A DNA stretch of 25,045 nt from Sphingomonas sp. UBA4766 (GTDB lineage: Bacteria > Pseudomonadota > Alphaproteobacteria > Sphingomonadales > Sphingomonadaceae): the NCBI GenBank assembly GCA_002403415.1, contig DHHS01000150.1, positions 1 through 25,045 on the forward strand, given 5' to 3'. The translations under genes were made by a program, and so were the position numbers. The notes under the pieces were generated by a model, which did no database searches, was not told where the DNA came from, and saw nothing but the letters and a program-made list of their open reading frames with translations. The first letter of the stretch is position 1. Every line of letters starts with the position of its first letter. Positions 1 to 8,448 of the stretch are shown here, in pieces.

Positions 1-45
1 TGGCTCGCGCTGGCGGTGGAGCGCTATCGGAAGACCCGGCCATGA
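1..45 (+). CDS. C-terminal tail of an unidentified gene (partial)
   Basis: Frame 1 is open from the window edge and ends at a TGA at 43-45, reading WLALAVERYRKTRP. The stop overlaps the start of the following glycosyltransferase as ATGA, the arrangement of translationally coupled genes. A hydrophobic stretch followed by a basic tail would suit the end of a membrane protein, and a membrane glycosyltransferase partner is conceivable, but 14 residues are too few to identify it. Confidence 0.5.
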   Translation, partial: WLALAVERYRKTRP

Positions 46-749
46 GCGCGCCCGTTATCGCCGTCGTCATCCCGGCACGCAATGAAGCGCTCGCGCTGCC
101 GTACGTGCTGGGCGCGATTCCGGCGCGGGTCGATCATGTCATCGTCGCCGACAATGGCTCCACCGACGGCAGCGCCGACGTCGCGCGGACGCATGGCGCG
201 CGCACCGTCAATGTGCCGCAAGCGGGCTATGGCCGGGCATGTCTGGCCGCGATTGCCGACGCCGAGACACTGGGCGCCGACATCATCGTTTTTCTGGACG
301 GCGATCATAGCGATTACCCCGAACAAATGCCGCAGCTTTACGCGCCCATCGTCGCGGGCGAGGCCGATATGGTGATCGGATCGCGCACGCGCGGGCGGCG
401 CACCGCGCGCGCGCTGACGCCGCAGCAGATTTTCGGCAATGCGCTGGCATGTTGGCTGATCGCGCGGATTTGGGGATATCGCTACACCGATCTGGGGCCG
501 TTTCGCGCTATTCGCACGTCGGCGCTGCGACAACTTGCGATGGCGGAGCAGACCTATGGCTGGACCGTTGAGATGCAGATCCGCGCCGTCCAGCACCGAT
601 TGCGCATTATCGAAGTGCCGGTCGATTATCGCGCGCGGATCGGCAAGTCGAAAGTGTCGGGGACGGTGCGCGGCGTGGTGCTGGCCGGGTATTACATCCT
701 CGCGATGATCGCGCGTGCCGCGCTCAGCCCGCCACCGGCACCGCGTTAA
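42..749 (+). CDS. Glycosyltransferase family 2 (DPM1-like)
   Basis: A 235-residue GT-A fold glycosyltransferase expected to transfer a sugar from a nucleotide-sugar to a lipid or other acceptor at the cytoplasmic face of the membrane. The N-terminus has the family's PARNE motif (residues 11-15), the nucleotide-binding DNGSTDGS (37-44) and the metal-binding DGD at 86-88. A later block, TDLGPFRAIR, is typical of the dolichyl-phosphate mannosyltransferase-like branch. A hydrophobic segment lies near residues 210-227, with no multi-helix C-terminal domain. The ATG overlaps the stop of the preceding gene as ATGA. The 3' end overlaps the facing DUF2064 gene by 26 nt. Donor and acceptor cannot be told from sequence. 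Confidence 0.9.
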   Translation: MSAPVIAVVIPARNEALALPYVLGAIPARVDHVIVADNGSTDGSADVARTHGARTVNVPQAGYGRACLAAIADAETLGADIIVFLDGDHSDYPEQMPQLYAPIVAGEADMVIGSRTRGRRTARALTPQQIFGNALACWLIARIWGYRYTDLGPFRAIRTSALRQLAMAEQTYGWTVEMQIRAVQHRLRIIEVPVDYRARIGKSKVSGTVRGVVLAGYYILAMIARAALSPPPAPR

Positions 750-1356
750 TCGGCTCAGCGTGGGGCCGCTCGGCTGCTACCAGATGCGGCCAGCGGGCCA
801 GGTCAGCAGGCCGGTCAAGATCAGCGAGCATCGGCAACATCACTGGTGCCATCGCCGCCTCGCCCAGCCGCGCAAGCGTTTCGACCAGCACCCGGTCGGT
901 GCCCCAGGGCATTTCCTGAAACAGGTAATCAGCAGGCGCTGGCAAGCCGATGAGGTAATAGCCGCCATCCGCCGCCGGCCCAATCACCACCCGCCCCGCC
1001 GCCACCGCAGCCGCCGCGTCGCGCAAGTGATCGGCGGACAGGTCGGGAATATCCGCTCCAATGATAATCGCGGGCGTCGCCACCCGTGCCATCCGCTCGC
1101 CCAGATCGCCCGCGCCCTGATCGACGAACGGCACTTCACTGCCGAGCCATTCGGCAAAGCGCGCCGCGCTCGCCCCCGTCCCGTGGACAGCATGGCGCAA
1201 TCCGCTCGCCCGCACCGTCGCCAGCGCGCGCGCGACCAGCCGGGCGTGGAGTGCGGCTGCCGCCGCTGGCGACATTACCGGGTGCAGCCGGGTCTTGGCC
1301 AGCCCCGGCGTCGGGAAGCGCGCGAACAGCGCGATGCGGGGGGGAGCCGCGCTCAT
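724..1356 (-). CDS. DUF2064 / TIGR04282-type transferase (GT-A-like)
   Basis: A 210-residue protein of the DUF2064 family, which has a nucleotidyltransferase/glycosyltransferase-like fold. Members are often annotated as rSAM/selenodomain-associated or arsenosugar-biosynthesis glycosyltransferases. The family's opening motif is seen as FARFPTPGLAKTRL (about 11-24). The central IGADIPDL corresponds to the usual IG(T/S)DxPDL, and PAADGGYYLIGL matches the conserved DGGYYLIGL block. The ATG at 1356 is chosen because it overlaps the stop of the upstream CDP-alcohol phosphatidyltransferase as ATGA; the frame stays open upstream but only antisense to that gene's own frame. It is last in a minus-strand run and meets the GT2 gene tail to tail. 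The exact substrate is unknown. Confidence 0.85.
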   Translation of the reverse strand: MSAAPPRIALFARFPTPGLAKTRLHPVMSPAAAAALHARLVARALATVRASGLRHAVHGTGASAARFAEWLGSEVPFVDQGAGDLGERMARVATPAIIIGADIPDLSADHLRDAAAAVAAGRVVIGPAADGGYYLIGLPAPADYLFQEMPWGTDRVLVETLARLGEAAMAPVMLPMLADLDRPADLARWPHLVAAERPHAEPINAVPVAG

Positions 1357-1964
1357 ATCGGCATCCGCAGCACCGCGCGCGCGGCCAGGCTGCGCTGCAC
1401 CACGGTCAACATACACACCCCCGAAAACACACTCGCCAACACCGGGAATCCGGCGGGCCACAGACACATGACGATGAAAAAGCCGATCGTCTCCCCCCCT
1501 TCGGCAAGGCCGGTGTTGTAGAAAAAACTCTTTTCGCCGTGCGCGCGTGTTTCCAGCCCCCGCTGCGCCGCCAGCACGGCAAAGGCCAGGAAGCTGATCC
1601 CCGTTACGGTGAAACACGCGACCAGCACCACCGCGAACATCAAATTCGTCGGATCGGCAAAGCCGAACCCCACCGGCACCGCTACGTAAAAAGCAAAGTC
1701 GCAAACAATGTCGAGATAGCCGCCGAAATCCGACTTGGCGGTCGCGCGCGCGATCGCGCCGTCGAGCCCGTCGAGTAGGCGGCTAAGCAGGATCAGCGCC
1801 AAACCAATCGCATAATGTTCCACCCCAATCGCGACCGCCGCCGCCAGCCCGATCGCCATGCCCGCCAGCGTGACTTGATTAGCGGTGACGCCGGTTGCTG
1901 CAATCCATTGTCCCGCTCGATTGAGCGGCGGGTCGATCAGCGGGCGGAGGCGAGCGTCAAACAT
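1353..1964 (-). CDS. CDP-alcohol phosphatidyltransferase family protein
   Basis: A 203-residue integral membrane enzyme of the family that displaces CMP from a CDP-linked lipid or alcohol to form a phosphodiester-linked lipid. The signature D-x2-DG-x2-AR-x7-G-x3-D-x3-D is complete, running from DGLDGAIAR to GGYLDIVCD at roughly residues 65-89. Several hydrophobic helices surround it. Spacing after AR is one residue shorter than in PgsA, as in an uncharacterised subgroup whose motif reads DFGGYLDIVCD. It starts 3 nt after the nucleoside transporter stop and ends overlapping the DUF2064 start, so the three are probably co-transcribed. Its product is unknown; the neighbouring sugar transferases suggest a glycosylated or sugar-linked lipid (inference). 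Confidence 0.88.
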   Translation of the reverse strand: MFDARLRPLIDPPLNRAGQWIAATGVTANQVTLAGMAIGLAAAVAIGVEHYAIGLALILLSRLLDGLDGAIARATAKSDFGGYLDIVCDFAFYVAVPVGFGFADPTNLMFAVVLVACFTVTGISFLAFAVLAAQRGLETRAHGEKSFFYNTGLAEGGETIGFFIVMCLWPAGFPVLASVFSGVCMLTVVQRSLAARAVLRMPI

Positions 1965-1967
1965 CGC

Positions 1968-3236
1968 TTAGCCGAACGTCACAAGGCCGATGACCGCGCC
2001 CGTCATCGCCGACGCCCCATTGCCCGCAATCCATGAGCGCAGGCCCAGCGCCGACACCTCGCCGCGCCGCTCGGGACACAAAGTGCCGATGGTCGATACC
2101 AGCAAGCCAATGCTCGCCAGATTGGCCACCCCACACAGCGCATAGGTGACGATCAGCTTGCTCCGCTCCCCCAACGCCCCCGGCGGGAGCGCGGCGAGGT
2201 CGAGATATGCGACATATTCGTTCAGCACCGCCTTGGTCCCCATCAGGCCGCCCGCAATTCCGGCTTCGCTCCACGGCACGCCCAGCGTCCACATCAACGG
2301 CGCCAGCGTCCAGCCGAGCAACCGCCGCAGCGTCACCGGCGCGCCGCTCACCATCGGCGCCGCTGCCAGCATCTGATCGACGAGCGACACCAGCGCGAAC
2401 ACCACGATAATCACCGCGATTACCGCGAGGAACAGTTGCAGCCCATCCATCGTCCCGCGCAGGACCGCGTCAATGCTGCTGTCATAGCGCAGCACCGGCG
2501 CGTCGCGATCCTCCGCTGTGCGCCCCTCCCCCGGCACCATCAGCCGCGCGATGAGCAGGGCGGCGGGCAGCGAAATCAGCGAGGCGGCGATCATATGGCT
2601 GACGGCATTGGGCACGGCCTTGGCCAGGGTCTGCGCATACAGCACCAGAATAGCGCCAGAAATCGTCGCCATCGTCAGCGTCATGATCGCAAACAGCTCC
2701 GCCCGGCTCATCCGCGCAAAATAACCGCGCAGCACCAGCGGCGATTCGACCACGCCCAGGAACACCGTCGCGCCCGCGCCCAGCCCAACGACGCCACTCA
2801 CGCCCAAGCTGCGCTGCAACGCCCAGGAAAGCCCCCGCACAATGACGCTGAGCACCCGCCAGTGCCACAGCAGCGCCGATAACGCGGAAAACACAATGAC
2901 AAGCGGCAATATCTGAAAAGCAATCACCACCGGCGGTGCCGCCCCCGGCGCGAGCGGGAACGGCAGCGGCGCGCCGCCCAGATAGCCGAACATATAGCTC
3001 GATCCGACACGCGAGGCCGCCTCCACCGCCGAGACGCCCGTATTGGCGAGGCCAATCGCGCTCCACACCAGCGGCACCCGTAGCACCACGAGCGCCACCC
3101 CGATCTGCACCGCGATCGCGCCCGCAATCCAGCGCCAGTCGGGGACCGCCCGCCTGTCCTCCGACAACGCAAACGCGATGCCGATAATCAGCGCGAGGCC
3201 GATCAGTCCCTGAAAATGGGCAATCCTGTCAACCAC
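1968..3236 (-). CDS. CNT family nucleoside:cation symporter (NupC-like)
   Basis: A 422-residue polytopic inner-membrane protein of the concentrative nucleoside transporter family, which imports nucleosides with H+ or Na+. The length fits NupC-type bacterial members (about 400). Diagnostic blocks are visible: FGYLGG in the N-terminal half, GTKAVLNEYVAYLDL matching the family's GTK-x2-NEFVAY substrate-site motif, and CGVANLASIGLL near the C-terminus. The frame opens at a GTG with a GAGGG element about 9 nt upstream. It begins only 12 nt after the stop of the TonB-dependent receptor and ends 3 nt before the CDP-alcohol transferase, suggesting one transcript. The nucleoside specificity is not readable from sequence. 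Confidence 0.92.
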   Translation of the reverse strand: MVDRIAHFQGLIGLALIIGIAFALSEDRRAVPDWRWIAGAIAVQIGVALVVLRVPLVWSAIGLANTGVSAVEAASRVGSSYMFGYLGGAPLPFPLAPGAAPPVVIAFQILPLVIVFSALSALLWHWRVLSVIVRGLSWALQRSLGVSGVVGLGAGATVFLGVVESPLVLRGYFARMSRAELFAIMTLTMATISGAILVLYAQTLAKAVPNAVSHMIAASLISLPAALLIARLMVPGEGRTAEDRDAPVLRYDSSIDAVLRGTMDGLQLFLAVIAVIIVVFALVSLVDQMLAAAPMVSGAPVTLRRLLGWTLAPLMWTLGVPWSEAGIAGGLMGTKAVLNEYVAYLDLAALPPGALGERSKLIVTYALCGVANLASIGLLVSTIGTLCPERRGEVSALGLRSWIAGNGASAMTGAVIGLVTFG

Positions 3237-3248
3237 GCGCCGGCACCC

Positions 3249-6200
3249 TCAAAACTTCCACGACGCGCCGAACTGAAACTGGCGCGGGGCCCCGGCATTG
3301 CGCTGAACGAGGGGAGCGCCACCGCCGAACTGCACCTGGTTCGACGTACTTGCCGCATTGGCAAAGCCCGACAAGTTATTGACGTTGAACAGGTTGAACA
3401 CGTCGAGGCTGAACTCGATCGCGCCGACCGGCAGGTTGATCGCATAACGCGCGCCGATATCAACTTGCGTTGACCAGGGCAGGCGGCCGGTGTTGCGCGC
3501 GACTCCGGGGAAGCGATCGGAATTGCCGACAAACGCCTCGCCAAAGCTCTGGCCGTCACCGTTCAAGTCCTGCGTCCCGAAAATGCTGGCATCAGGGATG
3601 AAGTTGATCGGCTGGCCCGACTGGAACAGCCCGGCGGCGGTCAGCGTCAGCCCCTTGACCGGATAGAGCGAGCCCACCGCCGAAATCACATGCCGCCGGT
3701 CATTCGCCGATGCGCCGAAATCAGCCGCGAAATTGTTGGCGTTCGACGCGCGAAAATTCAGATCGTCGGTGTCATTGGTCAGCCGCGAAAGCGTGTAGGA
3801 CAAGCGGAACGCGTAGATATCATCGCCGCGCAGCTTGTTGAGCTGTACATTAAGCGCGGTGTAAGTCGAACGACCACCCGTCTCCGACACGGTGATCTGC
3901 CGACCGCCGCCCGGCACCAGCGCGACGGGCCGGGTCGCATCGGCTGCGGCCTGGGTGCGGACCAGCCCAAGCTGCGACGCCAGCGCGACCCGTGCGGCAT
4001 TGTCAGGCAGCGCGCGCAGCGCCGCGATATTCACCGCGGTCAGATTGGCAAGATTGGGGGTAAAGGGCGTCGGTGCATTCAAATCGCGAAGCCGCAACAG
4101 GTTATACGAACGGTTGTAGATCAGGTCGACCGCAATCGAAAACGTGCTCGACGCCTGATATTGATACCCCGCGCTGAATTGCAGGCTGTAGGGGCTGTCA
4201 TAGCCGGTGGGATTCAGAATGCGCACTTCGTTGATGAGCGCGGTGTCGCGCAACGCCTGCACATTAGCGGCACTGGGGCACGCGGCAACCGTCGCGCAGG
4301 CAGGGGACACGGTCAGGTTACCGTCAAAGGTCAACGGCGCAAGCGCGACGCCCGCCGGAATAATGCCCAATTGCTGCAACTGGCCCAATTGCCCGCGCAG
4401 CGCAGCCGAGGTCGTGTTGCGCTGCAAAGCGTCGGAAATGACGGTATAGGGAATCTTGCCATAGAACAGCCCCGCGCCAAAGCGGATCGCCGAACGCGCA
4501 TCGGGCTTGTAATTGAGCGCGAGACGCGGCGCGATGTTGTCGGCATCGCCGCCCCCGCCACCTTGCGCGGTCAGCGTGTCATAATCCCAACGCAGACCCA
4601 GCGTCGCGGTCAGCTTGGGGCCAATCTGCCATTCATCCTCGACATAAAGCGCATACAGCGTCTGGCTGGTGCCAAAGCTTTGCGGGCGCAGCTCGACCGA
4701 ATAATTGATGACACTCGGGTTCAGCGCCAGCACGTCGGCCGCGCCCAGTCCCAGCCCCAGATTGCGCCCGCGCAGCGTCGCGATCTGTGCCGGGGTCAGC
4801 TCGACGGTGAAATTGCCGTTCACGTTACCGCCGCCGAGCAACCCGAAATCAGAGTGGATCACATCGATGCCCGCGCTCAGCCGGTGCGCGCCAAACCGGC
4901 GTTGCAGCTTGTGCCGCGTTTGCCAGGTGTTCTCAAGATCGTCGAACACGAACCCGGGATGACCGACCACGCCGATCGTCAGACCGGTCTGATCGCGGAT
5001 CGCGACTTGCGGCCCTGCCCCGCGCAGCGGTCGGCCAAAGTCCCAGCGGAAGCGGCTATACTGGAGCGCGCCTTCATAGGTCCACACATCACCTGAATAA
5101 GTCGCCGTCAGCGCGACCAGCGTCGATTGCCGCTCTTGCGTCGACCCCGCCGAGGGGAAAGTGACGTTGCCGCCGCCCAGTGATCCGCCGGGCCGCGCAA
5201 TCGACACATTGCCGAAATTACCACGCAACGCCAGGCTCCAGTCATCGGTCAGCCGGTGATCAATCCGGAACGAGCCCAGATAGAATTGATTGGTCCCGGT
5301 CACATTGCCCACCGTGCCGAGCACCGGCGCGTCGACGACATTGGTGTTGATGTCACGCGTATATTCGAAATTGGCGTAGAAAAACGTCTTGTCGCGGACC
5401 AGCGCGCCGCTGATCGCGCCGCCCCCCTGATAGCGCTCAAAACTGTCGCCGACCGGATTGCCGCTCAGATCGCGACGCGGGAACGCCGAGAGCGAATCGA
5501 TCGGCCGACCGGGCCGGATCAGTGTATAGGCCTCACCATGCAGCGTATTGCTGCCCGATGGCGTCGTATAGTTGATGATACCATTGGCGGTGCGCCCAAA
5601 GGCGACTGAATAGCTGTTGGCAAGCACGGTCACTTCGCGTGTAAAACCCAGCGGCACCGGGAACTTCAAACCGCCGAGGAAATTCTCGTTATTGTCGAGC
5701 CCGTCGATCAGATAGTTGGTGAACAGGCCATTCGCCCCGTTGATCGACACCACCGGCGCCTCATTGAAGAAACCGGTGGACGCGACCACATTGGGCAAGC
5801 GCACCAGCGCGGTCACGACATCGCGCGCCTCAATGGGCAAGGCTTTGAGCGTTTCGGCCGGCAAAGAGGACGAGATTTCGGCATTGACCGTGTTGATCCC
5901 GGTCACGGCCCGCCTGCCTCGTACCACCACTTCGCTGGTCCCCGCCCCAACGGCAATCGTGATCCCGCGCACGAAATCCGACCGCAGCACGACGCCGTCC
6001 GCTGCCTGCGCCTCATAATCGCTGCCCGCCGCCACCGAAATGCGATAACGGCCACCGGTGGTCAGGCCGTCGGCGCGGACTTGACCGTTCGTATCGGTGG
6101 TCAACACCCGCGTCAGGCCGATATCGGGATTGGTGATCGTCACTTCGGCCGAGGCGACCGGGGCGCCACCATCGGCGCGCACGATTGTGATCTGCAACCC

Positions 6201-6284
6201 GGCCTGTTGTGCCATTGCGGCGCTCGGCACGGCCAGCGCGATGGCGGGGATCAGCGTGGCGGCAAGATAACGGTGCAAAGTCAT
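3249..6284 (-). CDS. TonB-dependent receptor, Oar-like, with carboxypeptidase-regulatory-like domain
   Basis: A 1011-residue outer-membrane receptor. Residues 1-25 form a signal peptide cleaved after AMA. About 30-105 is a carboxypeptidase-regulatory-like beta-sandwich (VTITNPDIGLTRVLTTDTNG). A plug domain follows (about 130-245, including NYLIDGLDNNENF), then a long beta-barrel ending in the terminal Phe expected of outer-membrane barrels (GASWKF). This architecture is that of Oar-like receptors, which are numerous in sphingomonads and xanthomonads and take up oligosaccharides, peptides or other bulky ligands with TonB energy. A strong AAGGAG site sits 5 nt before the ATG. The closely following CNT transporter hints at a nucleoside-like ligand, but this is inference only. 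Confidence 0.93.
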   Translation of the reverse strand: MTLHRYLAATLIPAIALAVPSAAMAQQAGLQITIVRADGGAPVASAEVTITNPDIGLTRVLTTDTNGQVRADGLTTGGRYRISVAAGSDYEAQAADGVVLRSDFVRGITIAVGAGTSEVVVRGRRAVTGINTVNAEISSSLPAETLKALPIEARDVVTALVRLPNVVASTGFFNEAPVVSINGANGLFTNYLIDGLDNNENFLGGLKFPVPLGFTREVTVLANSYSVAFGRTANGIINYTTPSGSNTLHGEAYTLIRPGRPIDSLSAFPRRDLSGNPVGDSFERYQGGGAISGALVRDKTFFYANFEYTRDINTNVVDAPVLGTVGNVTGTNQFYLGSFRIDHRLTDDWSLALRGNFGNVSIARPGGSLGGGNVTFPSAGSTQERQSTLVALTATYSGDVWTYEGALQYSRFRWDFGRPLRGAGPQVAIRDQTGLTIGVVGHPGFVFDDLENTWQTRHKLQRRFGAHRLSAGIDVIHSDFGLLGGGNVNGNFTVELTPAQIATLRGRNLGLGLGAADVLALNPSVINYSVELRPQSFGTSQTLYALYVEDEWQIGPKLTATLGLRWDYDTLTAQGGGGGDADNIAPRLALNYKPDARSAIRFGAGLFYGKIPYTVISDALQRNTTSAALRGQLGQLQQLGIIPAGVALAPLTFDGNLTVSPACATVAACPSAANVQALRDTALINEVRILNPTGYDSPYSLQFSAGYQYQASSTFSIAVDLIYNRSYNLLRLRDLNAPTPFTPNLANLTAVNIAALRALPDNAARVALASQLGLVRTQAAADATRPVALVPGGGRQITVSETGGRSTYTALNVQLNKLRGDDIYAFRLSYTLSRLTNDTDDLNFRASNANNFAADFGASANDRRHVISAVGSLYPVKGLTLTAAGLFQSGQPINFIPDASIFGTQDLNGDGQSFGEAFVGNSDRFPGVARNTGRLPWSTQVDIGARYAINLPVGAIEFSLDVFNLFNVNNLSGFANAASTSNQVQFGGGAPLVQRNAGAPRQFQFGASWKF

Positions 6285-6342
6285 GATATCTCCTTTTATT
6301 CATTTGGTCGACCGGGGCCGACGCATTACGCCAACATTGGAC

Positions 6343-7617
6343 TCAGGTTTGGAACTGGCACGGTGCCCCGCGCCGCACGAGGTGAAGATCGGCATAGCTT
6401 GCCTGCGCCATGCCGCCGGTATTGTCGGCATCGGTCGCCAGAGCAATCAGCGCCATCCGCCCGGTCATGGTGCCGAACTGGCTTTTCATGTCGGCAGCAA
6501 GGTCGCGCCGCTCGCTCACCCATGCACCGGCACGCGCATTGCCCGATTGCACCACGATCATCCGCGCGCGATCGGTAAAGGCATTGGGGACGATCGTGCC
6601 CACCGGTGCCTTGTTATCCCACACATAATTGAGCGCGCCGTCGGGCAACAGCTTGCCAAAACGTGCCCGCCCCATCGCCAGCTTGATCCGCGTGCCCAGC
6701 GACAGCGACCCGCGTGGCAGGCTGAGCCCCACCAGCACGCGCGCGGCCTGATCATCGCCCTGTTTGGTGCGAATATCGGCCCCTTCAATCACCTGCACGA
6801 CCCGCCAGCGCCAGCACAGGATCGGCGTCTGGTCGAGTGCGATGTCCACATTGCGCACGAACAGCGCCTGGCTGCGGTCGGCACGCGCCTCCACCACTGT
6901 CATATTGCCGTTGCGCGCCAGCATATAGCGGGTTTGCGGCACCTTCTTGTCGATCGCGACTGTGGACCAGCCCGCGCTGCCGCTCTCGAACCGGCCCAGC
7001 GGCACAACATCGCCCACCCCACCCGGCGCCTCCGCGCGCGCGGGCACCAACGCGAGCACCACCAGATAGGGGAGCGACACCAGCGCCAGCAGCGCGCGGG
7101 GCCAGCGCCGTTGCGCGCGCAGGCCCAGCCGCACCGCCATCCCTAGCCCGAGCAGCGCCTCGACAATCATCGCCGGACGCCCGAAATGGGCGGGATCGTA
7201 ATAAGACACCGGCGACACGAACCGCCAGCTCGAAATCGGCCAGAAATGCATGTGGGCATCGTCGCGGTGGCAGAGAAAATCGACAAACGCATGAGCTAAT
7301 CCCCCGGCGGCAAAGGCAATGCAGAGCGCGGGCCAGGATTTGGCGGGGTCGGCCCGGCGCGCTGCCAAACCAGTTACGAGCATGAGCGACCAAAGGATGA
7401 AGCTGTGGCTCAGCCCATTGGTCGCCTGCCACCAGGGTTCGAAATAATCATGACCAAAAATCTGGCGACCGGGACGCCCCGCCGCCATCAGCGCGGCGAC
7501 AATCGCAAACATCGGCAAATCCGGCGCCACCCCGCCCACGGCACCCGCCGCAACCAGCGCCGGATTGCGTCGTCCAAAGCAATAAGCGCCGATCAACGCG
7601 TGGGTTTGGGTGTGCAC
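6343..7617 (-). CDS. Membrane metal-dependent hydrolase-like domain fused to DUF3047
   Basis: A 424-residue two-part protein. Residues 1-185 resemble the YdjM/DUF457 membrane-bound metal-dependent hydrolases: HTQTHALIGA at the start, APDLPMF near 31-37, and His/Asp residues H71, H109, D113, H117 and H122 between hydrophobic helices. A hydrophobic segment at about 174-192 ends in ARAEA like a signal peptide. Residues 205-420 match DUF3047: CWRWRV, a GDDQAARVLVGL block, YVWDN, and a final ATDADNTG typical of this periplasmic domain. The start is GTG with only a weak ribosome site. The two domains are normally separate proteins. An internal ATG at 7140 could yield free DUF3047. No function is established for DUF3047. 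Confidence 0.75.
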   Translation of the reverse strand: MHTQTHALIGAYCFGRRNPALVAAGAVGGVAPDLPMFAIVAALMAAGRPGRQIFGHDYFEPWWQATNGLSHSFILWSLMLVTGLAARRADPAKSWPALCIAFAAGGLAHAFVDFLCHRDDAHMHFWPISSWRFVSPVSYYDPAHFGRPAMIVEALLGLGMAVRLGLRAQRRWPRALLALVSLPYLVVLALVPARAEAPGGVGDVVPLGRFESGSAGWSTVAIDKKVPQTRYMLARNGNMTVVEARADRSQALFVRNVDIALDQTPILCWRWRVVQVIEGADIRTKQGDDQAARVLVGLSLPRGSLSLGTRIKLAMGRARFGKLLPDGALNYVWDNKAPVGTIVPNAFTDRARMIVVQSGNARAGAWVSERRDLAADMKSQFGTMTGRMALIALATDADNTGGMAQASYADLHLVRRGAPCQFQT

Positions 7618-7650
7618 AGACTCTACTCAACAATCGACGCGGCGCGGCAA

Positions 7651-8445
7651 TCACCCCGCCTTGTTGAGTTGCCAGTCATAGGCAAGGAAGCTGATGTCAA
7701 GCTGACCGCTCTTGGCACTTGCCGCCGCCGCAGGACTTAGTCCCAGGCTGCTCGCGTAAAGCGCAAAAAATGCGGGCAGCGTCTTGGCCCCGCGCCAGCC
7801 CTTTTCAAAATCGCCGCGATACCAGTTGAAGATATTCGACACCGCCACGCCATTGCCATTGGGCCGGTTGCGGGTGCGGTCGCTGAGGAACCCCTTGGTC
7901 GCGGCGTCAAGTTGCGCGTCAATCGTCGCCCCGCGATAGGCCGAGCGTGCCAGCGCCGGGCAGCCGATGCTCGCGCAATTGACCGCAAAATGGATGCGCG
8001 GGTCATTATAGCGGCCGCTTTTCCGGATCATGCCATGTTCGATTTCGTCGAGCGAAATCTGCTTGCCGAACAGCGAAACAAACGGCTTGGCCCACGGCCC
8101 TTGCAGGAAAGTACCCAAATCCTTGATCGACTTTACATTGGGATAAGCAGTCAGGATCAGCTCGACGGTTGCCGCGTTGTAGACATTGATGAGGAAGGCA
8201 AGCTGATCGGGCTTGGTCCAGCCGTCAAAGGTTGCACGGCTGATCTTGCTGGCGCTCACCAGATAGGCCTTGAGCGCGGCGCGGTCACGCGCCATCCCGT
8301 CATAACGCACGGCCGAGGCAACGCCGCCGCGCACCGCCACGACATTGCGCTTAAGCAGCGCATCCCAGCCGCCATGGTCAAAACCCTGTGCCTGCGCCGA
8401 TACCGGCACCAGCAACATCAACAGCGAAAGAAGCACCCGGAGCAT
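7651..8445 (-). CDS. DUF547 domain secreted protein
   Basis: A 264-residue protein with a clear signal peptide (residues 1-20, cut after SAQAQ). The rest is a DUF547 domain, recognisable from AFLINVYNAATVELIL, from DPRIHFAVNCASIGCP with its paired cysteines, and from the C-terminal FNWYRGDF block. DUF547 proteins are exported and structurally reminiscent of thiol-protease or transglutaminase folds, but bacterial members lack an assigned reaction. The start is only 3 nt after the stop of the VTT/FAD fusion, so the two are almost certainly co-transcribed. DUF547 genes recur next to VTT and FAD-disulfide reductase genes in other proteobacteria (recalled context), suggesting a shared redox role. 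Confidence 0.88.
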   Translation of the reverse strand: MLRVLLSLLMLLVPVSAQAQGFDHGGWDALLKRNVVAVRGGVASAVRYDGMARDRAALKAYLVSASKISRATFDGWTKPDQLAFLINVYNAATVELILTAYPNVKSIKDLGTFLQGPWAKPFVSLFGKQISLDEIEHGMIRKSGRYNDPRIHFAVNCASIGCPALARSAYRGATIDAQLDAATKGFLSDRTRNRPNGNGVAVSNIFNWYRGDFEKGWRGAKTLPAFFALYASSLGLSPAAAASAKSGQLDISFLAYDWQLNKAG

Positions 8446-8448
8446 CGC

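Noticed and set aside
3690..5096. 468-codon plus-strand ORF antisense to the TonB-dependent receptor
   Set aside because: Its translation is Arg/Gln/Ala-rich low-complexity sequence without family motifs, and the opposite frame encodes a clear receptor. High-GC codon structure keeps antisense frames open.
7138..7140. Internal ATG as the true start of a separate DUF3047 gene
   Set aside because: The upstream hydrolase-like frame continues through it without a stop, and the only purine-rich element abuts the ATG too closely. It is kept as an alternative in the fusion entry.
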